Positions 10,311 through 22,910 of a stretch of 64,000 nucleotides of DNA are shown here, in pieces. The position numbers and the translations under genes were made by a program. A model generated the notes under the pieces. That model saw only the letters and a program-made list of their open reading frames with translations. It searched no databases and was not told where the DNA came from. The DNA comes from Maratus speciosus (taxonomy: Eukaryota; Arthropoda; Arachnida; Araneae; Salticidae), in contig OZ010790.1 of the NCBI GenBank assembly GCA_963932465.1, forward strand, positions 349,395,087-349,459,086, read 5' to 3'. Each line of letters begins with the position of its first letter. Within the stretch, counting starts at the first letter, position 1.

Positions 10311-10909
10311 ATTAATACTGTGATGATTCTTGTCATAAAAACTACGATAATTTTAAAGTAAAGTTTTGTTTGAAATATAAAATTTTATCTTTTTACCGTA
10401 CTTTTTAGCAAGATATCGCTATTTTGGAGTCCTATTCTTCTAAAATATTTTTAATTTTCCATTTAAAAAACAATGCTTATTAACTGACATCTTTTTTTAT
10501 TAAGTTAGCTTGATCTTGAATTCAAGCTTAATATTAAGAATGTGTAAGCTTTTTAATGTGTTATGATTTGTCATTGCTTTTTTAAATACGAACATGGAGT
10601 CTAACGGACATTAATACAACTGTTACTTATAGAACTACATGATAAGCCCTATTTATTTAAATTTTTTATTCCCGTATATATTGTATTTTGTGAATATGAG
10701 CTAATTAGATTTGGTATGTTTTATATGAAAAGACTGATCTGGGAAATAGAAACAACAAGTAAGATATATCATGCGTTAGGCATAGATTATAAAACACTTT
10801 CCAACTCTTCCTAAATGTTTTATCAAGACATCGGGGGAAATAACGTAAATAAGATAACTAAGTAAACATGAAAACGCGTAAAACATTTAAAAACTGATTT
10901 ACGCAGTTA
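10311..10909. other. AT-rich non-coding interval
   Basis: No open frame, repeat structure or promoter-like element could be recognised. It lies between the tRNA-like palindrome and the next hAT insertion. Confidence 0.5.
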
Positions 10910-12785
10910 CCATCCACTAAGGTGTAAAAAAATCATAATTTAAAAAAAAAAAAAAAAAATCGTTTTTTTTAATTTAAATCAGATTTTTTTAAAATTTAAA
11001 TCAGATTTGTATGATTTTTTCCCCAGCGTTCAAATACTGAATAGCTATCATGAGTTTTAGGTTTCCAAAACAATTACACCACTAATTGCTAACATAATCT
11101 ATGTTTTTACACTTTAATTGATAAAATTATAATTGTTAGTTTGTAATTACAGAAATAAAAACTGCAAATTAGTAGTTTCATTAGGTAGTATTATACAATA
11201 ATGTTATATACATTAATATTGTAATAATTATGTAAAACTTTATAAATACTAGAGATACTTAACATTTATGAAAATTATTAACTGCATTTTATACTAAATA
11301 GCTAACATTACTTCAAATTAATTATTAAACAATCAACTCTCTAATTAGGAACATATTATACATTTTTAAGCCTTAATTATTAAAATGATAATAATTCATT
11401 TTAGAAAGAAAAAGGGACAGGATGCTAGTTCAAAAAACGGGCACTATTTCATGAGGAAATATATTAGTAATGTGTTTAGTAATGATGTAAGAAAAAAAAA
11501 AGAATATTTTTTAGCATTATAAGTAAAGTGTCCTTAATTTTTAATAATTTTATGAATAACAAATTGAAAAATTCAATTAAATAACATATTTTAATAATAT
11601 CCTGTTTTTTCTAAAGAAATAAAGTTCTATATTTTTGCAAGATTTTTTCCACATGAATTTAGAATACTGTTGAATGGGGAAGTTTTTTACAAGAAATTTC
11701 TGGCTACAACTACAGGTAAATTTCAACTTTTTTTTTCTTTTTTTAAGGCAGGGTGCATTTTGCCAATTTCAAAAGGGGCATGGTGTGGCACCATTAAACA
11801 AAATGGCCTAGAAGAAGCAGTATAAGTAATTACAGAATTAATAAAAACTGCAAATAAGTAAAATTCATTAGTTAGTAGCACAAATAACAAAACTAACAAA
11901 TATTATTTGCAGCTCATTTTGCATTTGTATTTAGGAAAATTTCTGTAAACCACCAAAATCTATACTTACACACATGTACGTGTATGCTAACTAAAAAGAA
12001 AAAAATGAAAATGAGTTAAACCCATTCATATAGAATAAATATAAGTTAGCCACTAATATCTGAAATCCTCAAAATATTTAAGTAACAGCATTATTACCTC
12101 TATTAGCTTTCAATGGTTCAATTTTTTAATATATATGAGTTACAAAAAAAAAAAAAAAAAATAAAAAAAAAATAAAATAATAATAATAATAATAATAAAC
12201 ATTTATTCAACCTATACCAAAGAAGCTCTTGCTGTGCTTAGCATTTTTATACCAATTATTTCTTTTTCTCTTATGCATTCATTTACAATTTAGCTGCTGA
12301 GCAGATGTCATTCTTTCATTCTTCTTTAACTTGAGATTGCTATTAATTACTATTTATTATTTTACTTGTAGAAATGTAATTATACTTGCTCTGCGTATTT
12401 TATATAAAATAATGCATAAATTGATTACCTAAAGGAAATTATGACATTGCAAATTATGTTAGATTTAAACATCATTTTTAAATGAAACTGTTTTAATTTG
12501 GATAAAAACTTAAAAACAATGCTTTTAATTTTTTTACAATACTAATGAATTAAGCTTAGAAACAATTATTTAAAGCTCTTTTTTTGTTTATTAATAAGTC
12601 AAAATACCTGTAGAAACTTTCAAATTATGTTCATGTTAGATTTTAATACTTTTTTGACATTTTAAACATTTAGAAAATTTTTGATTTTAATCAATGATTT
12701 TTTTTTAAAAATCGGTTGATTAAAATCATGATTTAATCGCTGATTTAAATCAACCGATTAAAATCGTTGACACCCTACCATCCAC
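10910..12785. mobile_element. hAT non-autonomous element with perfect 8-bp duplication
   Basis: CCATCCAC occurs at 10910-10917 and again at 12778-12785. The element starts TAAGGTGT and ends GACACCCTA. Both subterminal zones consist of repeated 'gatttaaatcagattt'/'aaccgattaaaatc' phrases, typical of arthropod hAT MITEs. The 1.86-kb body is AT-rich and non-coding and includes a poly(A) plus (AAT)n tract at 12148-12198. The intact duplication marks it as one of the younger insertions in this block. Confidence 0.85.
12148..12198. repeat. Poly(A)/(AAT)n low-complexity tract
   Basis: A run of A with interspersed T followed by seven or more ATA units, inside the hAT element. Confidence 0.9.
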
Positions 12786-12809
12786 AGCCAAATATGTTTT
12801 CTAATTCTT

Positions 12810-13790
12810 TTAAACAGTCCTGTATTTGATCTGTAGATTGATATATATATACTATATAATGGAAAAATTTAGTTTATCAAGGAAACGCATAACAGGTTGA
12901 AATTCTCTTTCAGCAATTTATACTAATATATGGAAACATACTTAAATAATTTTGTACAACCCTGTAGTTTACCTAGAACCTTTATTACACGTCACTATTT
13001 AGTTAAAATTTTATTCAAGCTAAAACACTCTTAAAACTGCTGAAATTACATTTCCAGAAATTATAATTCATAGATAGCAACGTATCCAATTCTTTGCGTG
13101 ACCCTTTATGTCATTTTATCTATATACTACAAACATTTCTTAGTAAATTAAATACAGTGCAGCGTTAAAATGCATAACTTATTTAAAAACCTCCTTTAAG
13201 CAATACCCAGTAACCCTTTCGAATACTTTTGTATATTCCTGTATATGAATTATAGCATATATATATACACCATATAGTATGCATAAATGTAGTGAATCAT
13301 AAAAGTGTATATCATAATTAAAAATGTATTTCCAGCAATCATCGCTAATGAACAGTACTTCGGATACAATATAGTATCTGAAATATTTTGTGTGTCCCTG
13401 TAAATGCTATATACACTTCGTATTATACATGAAATAATTCATAGTATGTAAACCTCACCGACGTATATCAATTTCATTACATATCAAATAGATTAACATA
13501 AATAAAGTACGCCGCAAGCAATTCCCTCCACCCCTATATCATTATGTATTGGAATTCCTTTATTAGCCCTGTAAATGAACAATAACTATTCTTTGCATCG
13601 CATATTCTATGGAATGCACATTTTAGTGCGCTTCATAAATGCATATCAATTTTATTCTGTTTGAAAGCGTGTAAAATCATTAAAAATCATTTGAAACGAT
13701 TTTTTTCCCACAAGCCGTAATGTAATGGAATACAATTGACTGTCCCTGTAAATGAAATAACATGCTACAAACTTCATTACAAATAGGGGT
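12810..13790 (+). repeat. Diverged tandem array of ~140-177-bp units
   Basis: The marker CCCTGTAAATGAA (or variants such as 'tcctgtatatgaa', 'ccctgtagttta') recurs near 12816, 12960, 13101, 13233, 13396, 13567 and 13744. Between markers similar phrases return ('tatgcataaatg', 'gtatatca', 'tttcagcaat', 'ggaat'). Identity between units is low, so this is an old array. No coding potential. Confidence 0.6.
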
Positions 13791-14009
13791 CTTGCTATGG
13801 TAAACGTTAATAACATCCAAAAATTTTAAATAATTTAATTATCTTTAAATGTCTATTAATTATGTTAATGATTGATGATAATACTTGTACATATACTTTT
13901 ATATTTATGCCACCATGTGGTTTTAACCCAATATTTAAATAAGAAAATAAACCAGATTAAAATGCAATTTAAATCACTAATTTTAATAATCTGATCAAAG
14001 CTGTTGAAA

Positions 14010-14102
14010 AGGAAGTTAGATATTTTAACAAAATAAAAAATAAATGTAATGAAATATTTGTGTTCTATAACATGTTTATTAGAAGATAACTGAAATCATT
14101 GT

Positions 14103-14133
<31 letters not shown>

Positions 14134-14290
14134 GCAAACAAGGAAAATAATATTTTAGATATTTCAGCAAAATAAAAAATAAATGTAATGAAATATTTAT
14201 GTTCTACAGCATGTTAATGAGAAACTAACTAAAATTGTTGTAATAAAATAAAAAAAAAAGCAAACAGGGAAAATAATATTTTTACATACC
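14010..14290 (+). repeat. Two-copy direct repeat of ~135 bp
   Basis: The segments 14010-14145 and 14155-14285 share 'ttagatattt(c/t)a(g/a)caaaataaa', 'aatgtaatgaaatattt' and 'aaaaagcaaaca(a/g)ggaaaataat', differing by scattered substitutions and poly(A) length. A recent local tandem duplication. Confidence 0.85.
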
Positions 14291-15244
14291 TAATTTCATT
14301 GACGTTGTATGTGATACTTTGATTTTGGGGAACCAATTAAATCCGATTATAAGTACGATAGCAATGACTTGAATCATCTTCAACAAGTCAAAGCTACCGT
14401 AATTTTCTCGGGTTTATATTTTGTTAGCTGAACTAACTTGGATCCTGAGAACGTTCTTGTTTCAGTTTTTAAATCCGTGTCAACACATCTATGCTGTCCA
14501 GTGTCCACAGAACTTCAGTGTCCACAGTGTCCACAGAACTGTCCAGTGTCCCGCGTTTATTCTAAAAAGTTTCACTGTTACTTTTATCCGTTATTCTGCG
14601 GTCGAGTGGTAACAACTGAAATAGTGCAGATGCAGACGATTTGTAAGTTTCGAAGTTCGAAGCAGATGTTTTTTGGTTTTACTTGTTTTTCTATACCACA
14701 GTTTCGGAAGGAAATTAAATGCGTAATAATTTTGTCAAATTGTCTCTAATTCAATTTCCTGTTTGAAAATGTTTTATTGTATTTCATCTTTTATTTTTAT
14801 CAGTTTTATTGAATTGTAAAGTTTCATTTACGTAAATTATAATAATAATATTATCCATAATTAGAGTTTACTAGATAAAACATTGCTTAAATTTTCAAAA
14901 TGTATACAAATTAATTTAATGGTAATAATGATGACTCCCTCCTTTTTTTTAAAAGTAAAATTTGTATCACAGGTAATATATACAAAATATCTTCTTAAAA
15001 AATACAACAAGATTATCGAGCAGATATGAGTTTTTCTTTGTCAATCTGTCATTCTCTTAATATTAATTTTCTGTAGAATAAAACTTGTAAAATAATTTTT
15101 AAAGATATATTTTGAAAACAAAAAATAAAACATGAATAATTAATTATGTCGTGGGCTTTGCCTAAATTTTGTACATTAATTTTATATTCGGAAAATGTCA
15201 ATTCTATTTTAAACGTTTGAAAGAAGTAGAATAAAAAAAAAAAA
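14291..15244. other. Non-coding interval with weak short frames
   Basis: Two overlapping short frames (14421-14612 and 14438-14749) span a small tandem of 'cagtgtccacagaac' phrases. Neither shows a recognisable domain, and the frame bias comes from the tandem. The rest is AT-rich sequence with no recognised feature. Confidence 0.5.
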
Positions 15245-15269
15245 AAAACTTAAAATAGTGAAACACTAA

Positions 15270-15680
15270 GAGGAAAAAAATGACTTGAATGCAAATTATA
15301 AAGCAAGAAATGCATATATGACTGAACTTTGAAGACGCTTTCTGCGTGCTCATTAAAAGCTGCAGCCTTAACTGTAATAGAAAGTTTTTAGTTTGAAACG
15401 ACAGAAATGTTTCGACTACTCTTTGAGAAACTTCTAGTATAACAGATGATCATTTACAAAAATCTTTATAAAAGATAAGTCGAGGTCTGCTTACCTAAAA
15501 CATTTTTTTAATAATATGAAATTCTCATAATTAGGAAATCGTTTTGTGTTGCTGATGAATTAATTACATTTTATGTTATATGAAAATAAAAAGTTTTTGT
15601 TAGAGACACAGATGCAACTTGGACCACGGTTTAAAAAATTTGTTAATCCGGCAGAAAAATATATTTTACAGTAAATAACA
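15270..15680 (+). repeat. Dispersed repeat R-B, uninterrupted copy
   Basis: It aligns with 47870-48775: 'gcaagaaatgcatatatgactgaa.tttgaagacgctt', 'attaaaagctgcag', 'ctctttgagaaa', 'ataacagatga(t/c)catttа' and 'acctaaaacattttt' occur in the same order. It lacks the ~540-bp segment found in the other copy at 48060-48603, so it preserves the empty insertion site near 15467-15475. Confidence 0.8.
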
Positions 15681-15719
15681 TGTTTTTAATAATTTTTGTA
15701 ATTTTTTAAAGTTTTCTAA

Positions 15720-15850
15720 GAAGTTCACATCTCAGTCACAATGTGACATCACTGAGTGGTGGCATTTTGGTCACAGATGTGACGTGACCACAGTGACTTA
15801 CAGCGACGTCACAATGACGTCACTGTGACCATGCATGCTATGAGGGCTGT
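15720..15850 (-). repeat. TGACGTCA-rich terminus, right end
   Basis: Contains 'cgacgtcacaatgacgtcac' and further GTGAC/GTCAC half-sites, then 'tgaccatgcatgctatgagggct'. Read in reverse this resembles the beginning of the 9200-9545 stretch, which suggests the paired end of one element. Confidence 0.5.
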
Positions 15851-16199
15851 AACTCTCTCCGTTCACAAGTATTTTCAGGTTAAAGGGACTTTCCTTTGCA
15901 CACTGTATTCTAGAAAAATGTAAATGGGTATACCACGAAAGTTCAAAGATATATGGAACTTAAATAATAGCAAATATAAGTATTCTGTATATTTGTTATT
16001 CCATGTAGGTTTTTAGTTAAACTTTAAAGACGTGGTAGGTGTATTGAGAGAGCCACTCAATGGTAACTAGCTGTAAAACCCATAGTATTTGTGATTAATT
16101 CTAATTAAATTAGTCTGTTCTTAACAATTTGACATTTATTGCTTTTATACTGCTACTGGGCATTGCATTACATAAATATATCCTTAAAATTTCTTATCT

Positions 16200-16925
16200 A
16201 GGCTTTAAAAGCCGATGGAGAATAGAGTACGCCATCCCTGTCATTATGTATGTCCAAACCGTCCGTGTCTTTAAGGGTTAATATCTCGGCTAATTACCGA
16301 CAATTTTTTCCGAAATTCAGGATTAACAATGCGTATATAATTCTGCTGCAATAGGTACCTCCAGCTTTACTCAACCCTTTTTGCTGAAGAAAATTAAAAT
16401 CGTAAATCGAAATTTGAGTGTAACGGAAAAATGCGATTTTCTCAAAAACTATGTGACCTAGGGTAATCGCTATAATTTTCCTGCCAGGTTTAAATTAATG
16501 TCTACTACCTCAAATTTTTTCATAATTTTAGTTTCAATAGATTCAGAATTCAATGGGGGGGGGGGGGCATATTTTTGCCCTACATTTTCCACCATAACTT
16601 TGAAAATGTAATACCTAAAATTAAATGAAATATATTTTTGATTTCAGCGTTACGAAAGCTTTCACATGATACCCCACACGATATAAAAAGAAAATATTTT
16701 TTTTTCAAGTGACTTAATTAGCCCCTCTACATTTTTCGTAAATATATTGAATATTTATTAATCTGTAAATATGTGGGTCAATATTATTTATTACTTCCAC
16801 CAATTTTAACTTTCCACTTTGCATAGTTTCCGAATAAAAGGGCTGTGACAGACAGACAGAGACAGGAGTGATCTTATAATGGTTCCTTTTTTACTTTTTA
16901 AGTACGGAATCCTAAAAATCATTAG
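16200..16925. repeat. Dispersed repeat ending in GACAGACAGACAG and ACGGAATCCTAAAAA
   Basis: The 3' part reads 'gggctgtgacagacagacag', 'gatcttataatggttcc' and 'agtacggaatcctaaaaa'. This composite end resembles a widespread arthropod repeat with CTGT/ACAG tracts next to a 'ttagggttccgtac' terminus. The 5' part has '..gtccgtgtctttaagggttaatatct'. A G13 run sits at about 16554-16566. I cannot name the family; no coding frame survives. Confidence 0.5.
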
Positions 16926-17559
16926 TATTCCTTAGTATATACTATAGTTTACGATTTTCAGACATGTATTGATAAAAAAAAACTATGTAAGTCTTTTATT
17001 TATCCCTTAAGATATTTATGTTTTAGCATATTTAAACTTATTATAAATATTTAGCTTATTTCCCATTCCAATACATAGTATTAATAAATTCAAATCTTCA
17101 GACAATAAATTAGATTTTTTTATTTTCGCAGTTAAATAATTACAATTTCTTTTAAAATTTATGCATATTTTCAATAATAACATAACAAACAAATTTAAAA
17201 AAAAAAATCTATTTTATCTCCTTATTATGAGGGATTCAGAATGTAAATACTCAGTATGTAATTTTTATTTGGTTCTTTATTATAAGCTTGTTTCTTTAAA
17301 ATATCCGAATACGTTCGAGTACTTAAAAAAAGCGAAAAACAAATCGTAAGATGGAAATAAATTAACCATTTTTTACATTTTATTTTATGCTTGGATAAAC
17401 TAAGCTTACGTTTATTAAATTAATTTAGAATTAAAAAAAAAAAACCTATAGATAGAATATTGTAGATATTTTAGAGAACTTCAAAAGTGCTATATACAAA
17501 TCTAATAATACAATTCAATTAAATTTAAGCACCAAATCCATAGGGCTATTTTCTGATAT
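16926..17559. other. AT-rich non-coding interval
   Basis: Contains one short frame (17161-17349) of low-complexity, lysine- and asparagine-rich composition with no recognisable domain. Nothing else is seen. Confidence 0.5.
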
Positions 17560-17920
17560 ACTTTTTAATTATTTTTTTTCGAAACGCATGAAATAGGTAG
17601 GTTTTGGAATTCAGAAACTTAGAATCAAAAGACTTTTTCCCTTTTTTATAAACGAAAAATATCTTTCAACAAATACTCTCAAAGCTGCCGTTTTGGAACC
17701 GAATTTCCGGATGAGACAGCGAGAGAAACTAGAAATACTTATCAACACCTGAAAATTATCGCTTGTAAGTCGATAAGTAGTTTGTTTATTAAAAAATGGA
17801 AAACGTGTTTCGAATCCAAATCAATTCCAATAGTTAGGCATGCAAATTTTATCCGTTTACGTTGAAATATGAGGCAGCAAATGTGCTAGAAAGTTTTGCG
17901 TTTGTTGGGCAAGAGATTTC
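17560..17920 (+). repeat. Fragment of dispersed repeat R-A
   Basis: Shares with 550-960 and 20450-20840 the order: 'cagaaact' block, 'aaa.aatact.tcaaag.tgccgttttg', 'ccgaatttccgga', and 'gataagtagtttgttta'. Strongly diverged. Confidence 0.5.
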
Positions 17921-19360
17921 AGAACAGCGTTAATATCAAAATAGACTTCCTACATATACCTAGGGAAAAAACCATTTTTATACTACTTCTATAAATAAAT
18001 ATTTTAGAGCTGGTCAAAGAATCAATACGATATACGGAAAATATTTTGCTTCATTTCCTAAATTACATTTCCTAACAAAATATTGTATTTCATTTCTCTT
18101 TTATAGCTTTACAGATTGCGTCCGGCTATTTTAATGATTGTCTCTCGTTTGTGGATCTTGCTAAATTCTTTAATGTCTTATACGCTATTGGGCGTAGATA
18201 CAAATCAAAACTGGTTTGTAAATCTAAATAAATGCTTTCTTCAATAATTTTAAAACTTGAAAATGTCCTTTTTTCCGAAACTTTTAACGTGTTTGGATAC
18301 CTTAAACTACCTATTTTAATTTTTTAAATATTTTCATGTCTACATATGCAATAAATACCTGCTAACTATGCTACACATTTTAACAGCAGAAATTTTAAGG
18401 GAGAATATTAATATGCATGTTCCAAGGAAAAAAATATATATACGCTGAAAACCATAAAAGAAATCCAACTTATTTAGTAAAACATCTGAAAAATAAATTA
18501 AAATAATATATATAATTAATAAATTAATTTCTCGTGTGTATTAATAAGAAAATATTTACAGATGTTTAGCTTTTCATATAGTAAAATCATGTAGTAACAT
18601 GTTGCTCCTGGTTTTTCCATTTATTTTAATCCATATTAAAATGCACGAAGAAGTTTAAAAAACAGTTTATAGTTCATACTCCTTAGGATAAAATAATTAA
18701 AAATGCATAAAACATGTATATTTTCACTAATGCACAAAAACTCCATTATACATGCAATTTATATTAGCTTGATTTATCAAGCTTATATCTTTTTTGCGAT
18801 CTCTGTGCAACATTATGTATGTCGAATAGATAATCTTAATGCAGAAATCCCCAAAGAAAAACACGTTTAATATTTATTAGAAAATATTTCATATTCAATA
18901 ATTTTAGAATTAAATAATTAAATTTTTTCTGAAAATTAATACATGAAATAATATAAAATAAATCAAATATCAAGGCATGCTAGATAATAAATATAGATGT
19001 AACTTTTCTTCGCTTATTTTATGAGGTTTCTGTTTTTTTTTTATGTTAGCTATGCTTATCATGATAGAATGTTGAATAACTAACCTTAATGCACAGATCA
19101 TCAAAAGGAAAATGCTTTCAATCTGAAAAACATAATGGAAAACAACGCACTTAACAAGACCGATGAGGCCCTTAGGATATGCTACAGATAAAACATTGCT
19201 GGTATGTACTGATAAGAAAATATCTGTATATTTGCACAGTACTATAAGTATTTTCTTTGGTAAAAATATTTGATTTTTTTATAAAGGAAAATATATAGTA
19301 GATTGTATGCAAATCTTTTGAAAACAGTTTAGCTTTCTTATTCTTAAATTAATTATATAT
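17921..19360. other. AT-rich non-coding interval with faint long-period repetition
   Basis: Phrases such as 'ctatgct', 'cttaatgcaga(a/g)atc' and 'aagaaaatatttacag/aagaaaatatctgta' recur around 18340-18560, 18760-18900 and 19040-19240, suggesting a very decayed tandem array. No coding region is evident. Confidence 0.4.
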
Positions 19361-19364
19361 AATT

Positions 19365-19412
19365 AGGGGGCTCTGTCCCCTGCAAGCTACGCTCGCCAAC
19401 CCCCGTTCAGAC
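19365..19412 (+). other. GC-rich GGGGCTCTGTCCCC hairpin motif
   Basis: GGGGGCTCTGTCCCC followed by 'tgcaagctacgctcgccaacccccg' stands out against AT-rich surroundings and can form stacked hairpins. Similar GC-rich 'ggctctgcccc...cttcgc' ends are common on arthropod repeats, so this probably marks an element boundary. I saw no partner end. Confidence 0.4.
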
Positions 19413-19684
19413 ACCGCAGAATCTAAAAGCACGCTAATTTGATCGGTTTTAAAAAGATTAGAGAAGATTGAATTATAATGAACAAACCTACAGCGATCTC
19501 CCTGTAAACGGGTTTCCATTCAATTCTCTTTGATTGCGAAAATTTAAGGCCGAATCAGTTGCTGTTAAAGCATCCAATGGTTTTTTTTTTTTTTTGTGTT
19601 TGATTAAAGAAGATCGTTTAAACATTTGAAAAGAAGCTAAAATAAAATTAAATAAGTAAACAGAGCCTTTGTCTCCCGTTATTC

Positions 19685-21014
19685 GGTAGATTTCGTATGA
19701 AATACTACCTATTACATTCGCCCCTTTGTTAGAATTTCTGAAATATTTTTGCAGATCTACACCGATCATAACCCCTAGAACCCAAAACCACCCTCAGTAA
19801 AAATATTTATATATATCCCTTTTTTCTGGACACGATGACTTCCATAATTCTGCACAAATGTCTTCCAAACTGATACACAAAACGAAGGGGCATAAAATCT
19901 CGGTCAAGTTCGTAAATGGGCAAAACCGCGCCAAGGGGATGGAAATAGGGAGAGGTTTTGTGAAAACCGAAAATACCCCATAACTTCTTAATTTTTGTAC
20001 AGATCAAATCAGTTTAAAGTTTTTATTACTTCTAAAAATTGGGCTAAAACTTTATGTATCACAGATTTTTGATAAAATTAAAAATGGGCTCAAGAGGCGT
20101 AAAATATAGGGTTTTAGGAAGAAAAAAAAAACTTCGTCATTTCTCAAGATATCAAATCCAAATAAATTTATTATAAATCTTCTTAATATTATCTACAACT
20201 TTTATACTGACAAGTTTTTGATAGGACAAATTCGTACCGAAAAAAAAGGAGGGGAGCTGAAGAAGAAAAATCCATAACTTCGTCAATTCACAAGATATAA
20301 AATCCGCATGAAATTATTATATATCTTCTTAATATTGTCTACAATATTTATATTGTCATGTTTTTGATAGGACCAATTCTTATAGCAAAAATAAATTAGA
20401 AATACATAGCGGTTGAAGAAAAAAGTCATCGTATTAAGGGTGTATTCAAATCCAAACTGCTAATTTTCTGACTCATTTTTAAATTCATTTTTGGTCTCAA
20501 ACGCATCCAATTGGTAGATTATCTTATTCAGAAACTATATAATGTACCATAATGATCGATTTTTTGATAGAGGCAGAATATATTTAAAAAATGCTGCCAA
20601 AGTGGGCATTTTGAACCGAATTTCCTGAAGCGATTGTGTTAGAAACGAAAAATACTGCCTTTCTGAGAAAATAATTGTTTATAAATCAAGTGTTAATTAA
20701 TTGAACGAAAAATAAAAACACAGATCGCTTATAAATCTTTTAAAATATCTCGTCAGTAAGTTTCATATTTTTTCTATTAAAAATGAATCTGAAAATGTGC
20801 CAGAAAATTTCGAATTGTTGAGCATGGAAAAGTATTTTTTTTAAATACCGCTTTAACATGATTCTGATAAAACCAGTTCTTATATAAAAGATAAAATAAA
20901 AACTCGTCAAAAGCGGCCAGATAAAATTGTTAAAGTGGGTTTATCTCTAATCATGATTTAGTTTTTGTTAGAGAAATTAGTATACTTAACTTCGAAATCT
21001 ACCTCCGCCTGTAG
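19685..21014 (+). mobile_element. Dispersed repeat R-A, uninterrupted plus-strand copy
   Basis: Starts GGTAGATTTCGTATGAAATA and ends 'ttcgaaatctacctccgcctgta', so the ends are inverted repeats of about 11 bp (GGTAGATTTCG). The whole segment is found on the minus strand at 54625-59504, where it is split by another transposon. It holds three or more reiterated phrases of the type 'cttcgtcaattcacaagatata' with 'cttcttaatattgtctacaa' at about 150-bp spacing. Non-coding. Flanks show no clear duplication. Confidence 0.65.
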
Positions 21015-21919
21015 ACCGGGCCGGCAGGGATTTTATATTGGATTTCCATTCAGTCAGTCATCTTTTCCTTTTGAAAATGAAAGCGTGTGTGTACGAGAGA
21101 TCTCAGGGTTGTATTAAATAATATTTTTATATGTTTGTGTCACCTTTTAAGTACTTATAAGTATGTTGTAAAGTTTTTATTAATGACAAAGTGAAAATGT
21201 CTTCACGACACTAGCTTTTTAATACAGTGTTTTGACTCTATTCTTTTTTTCTATTGATGTAACATGTAACTTACATTAATATAGTTCATGAACAGGATTG
21301 GGAAAAATAATTTGTGTACTCGAGTATCTTTCCGGCTATGAGACGGTAATTGATAAAATCTAGTTTTAAACGGGTTATGTGTTTTCTTAATTGTTTACTT
21401 ATATATATGTATATTTTTTAAACAGCGTTGTAAAAGATTTACAGAATACAATTTAGCACAATTACCACAATTTACTGCTTTAACCGCTTCAAGGGCCGTG
21501 GTTCATTTTGATTCTACACTTTGGTACACTTAATTTTAATTCTTAAATGCCACATTGGCACTAGAATATTAGAATGAAAATTTTCCTTTTATTAAGTAAG
21601 TGAAAAAAAGCATATTCATATTTCGAAATTTGTTTGTAAATTCTGGTGCTATTCACTGATTTCAACATTTTACGAGAAGAAGTACCTTTCCCTTGAAAGG
21701 ATTAAATGCATATTAATGCATTTATTATTTTAAAGTTTCATTTCTCTATTACTATTCACGTGTAAATACAATTTTCAAGACACAATTTTCAATATTTTCC
21801 TGCTTTTAACACGTACTTATTTAATAGTAATTTTAAAGGATTTTTAGTCACGTGTAAATAAATTTATAATCGTTAGCAAATATTATTCAAGGCGCTGTTT
21901 TAGAATTGAAAACAATCTG

Positions 21920-22435
21920 TATAATAGCCTAAGTCATGTGACTATCATCAACAGTTCCGGGCGGATCCCTTCGCTTTTTATATTCCAGGCGGCTATTTTG
22001 GTACTTTAATTTTAGCCAGCCACCGGTGTTAAGTTGCCAAATATTACTCTATCGCCATCATTTTACCTATATTACGATAGTCCAAGTCATGTAACTGCCA
22101 TAAACAGGTGCCGATCCTTATCTTTTTATATTCGATACGGCCATTTTGGTACTTTAATGTTAGCCAGCCACAGGTGATAAGTCGTCAAATATTTTTCTAC
22201 CGCAGTCATTTCCCCTATATTATAATAGTCCAAATCATGTAACTGCATAAATAATAACGGGCTGATCCCTGCGCTTTTTATATTCCAAGCGGCCATTTTG
22301 GTACTTTATGTTAGCCAACCACAGGCGATAAGTCGCCAAATATTTTTCTATCGCCATCATTTCACTTATATTATAATAGTCCAAGTCATGTAGCTGCCAT
22401 AAACAATTACGGGCTAATCCCTTCGCTTTTCATAA
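21920..22435 (+). repeat. ~150-bp tandem array, 3.5 units
   Basis: 'ccaagtcatgtaac' (or variants) begins near 21929, 22082, 22230 and 22381, spacings 148-153 bp. Each unit continues with 'gggctgatccctt(c)gctttttatattcc', 'ggccattttggtactttaatgttagccagccacaggtgataagtcg' and 'cgccatcatttcac'. Units are about 80-90% alike. No flanking tetranucleotide tract is evident, unlike other ~150-bp arrays in the window. Confidence 0.9.
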
Positions 22436-22602
22436 AAATTTTCCATTTTGATTAAAGAATCAAAGTTATTTTTCAAATGAAACTTCATAAAAGTTGCAAT
22501 GATCACAAGGAATTCTTGGTATTTTTATGTTAGCAAGGTGAAAATCTGGCCAATATCTTTATATTTAACTTGGCAGTTAGCATTTTTTTTTTCGAGTGGT
22601 AA

Positions 22603-22910
22603 ATTTAAACGGTACTACTTGGTTATCCCATCGACTAAAAATCTACCGCCAGTCTATAAGATTAAATGCCAATGATGGTTGATCGTAAATGTCACATTCA
22701 CTTGACTTTAAGGAAGTTACACGTGTTTACGTGATCAAGTGATTTTTATTTTGACGTTTTATTTGTATTTGTATTAATGTTATACTAATTTATTTGTTCT
22801 TTCGTTATTTAAAATAAAAATTACGTAAATTTGTATAATTTGGCGAGTGGTATGACGATTTATATAATTTGGCGTAATTGGTCGACGGGATCACTAAGTA
22901 GTACCGTTAA
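22603..22910. mobile_element. TTAA-flanked MITE with ~30-bp inverted ends
   Basis: Left end TTAA-ACGGTACTACTTGG (22603) is matched inversely by 'aagtagtaccgTTAA' (ending 22910); the inverted match continues through '(t/g)gatcccatcgac' and 'gtcgacgggatc'. The TTAA target is that of piggyBac-type (and some other) elements. The 300-bp body is non-coding. Confidence 0.65.

Noticed and set aside
14421..14749. Cysteine-rich frames with repeated CPQ/CPVS
   Set aside because: The pattern comes from a short tandem of 'cagtgtccacag'; two frames are open over the same tandem, which is not expected of a gene.
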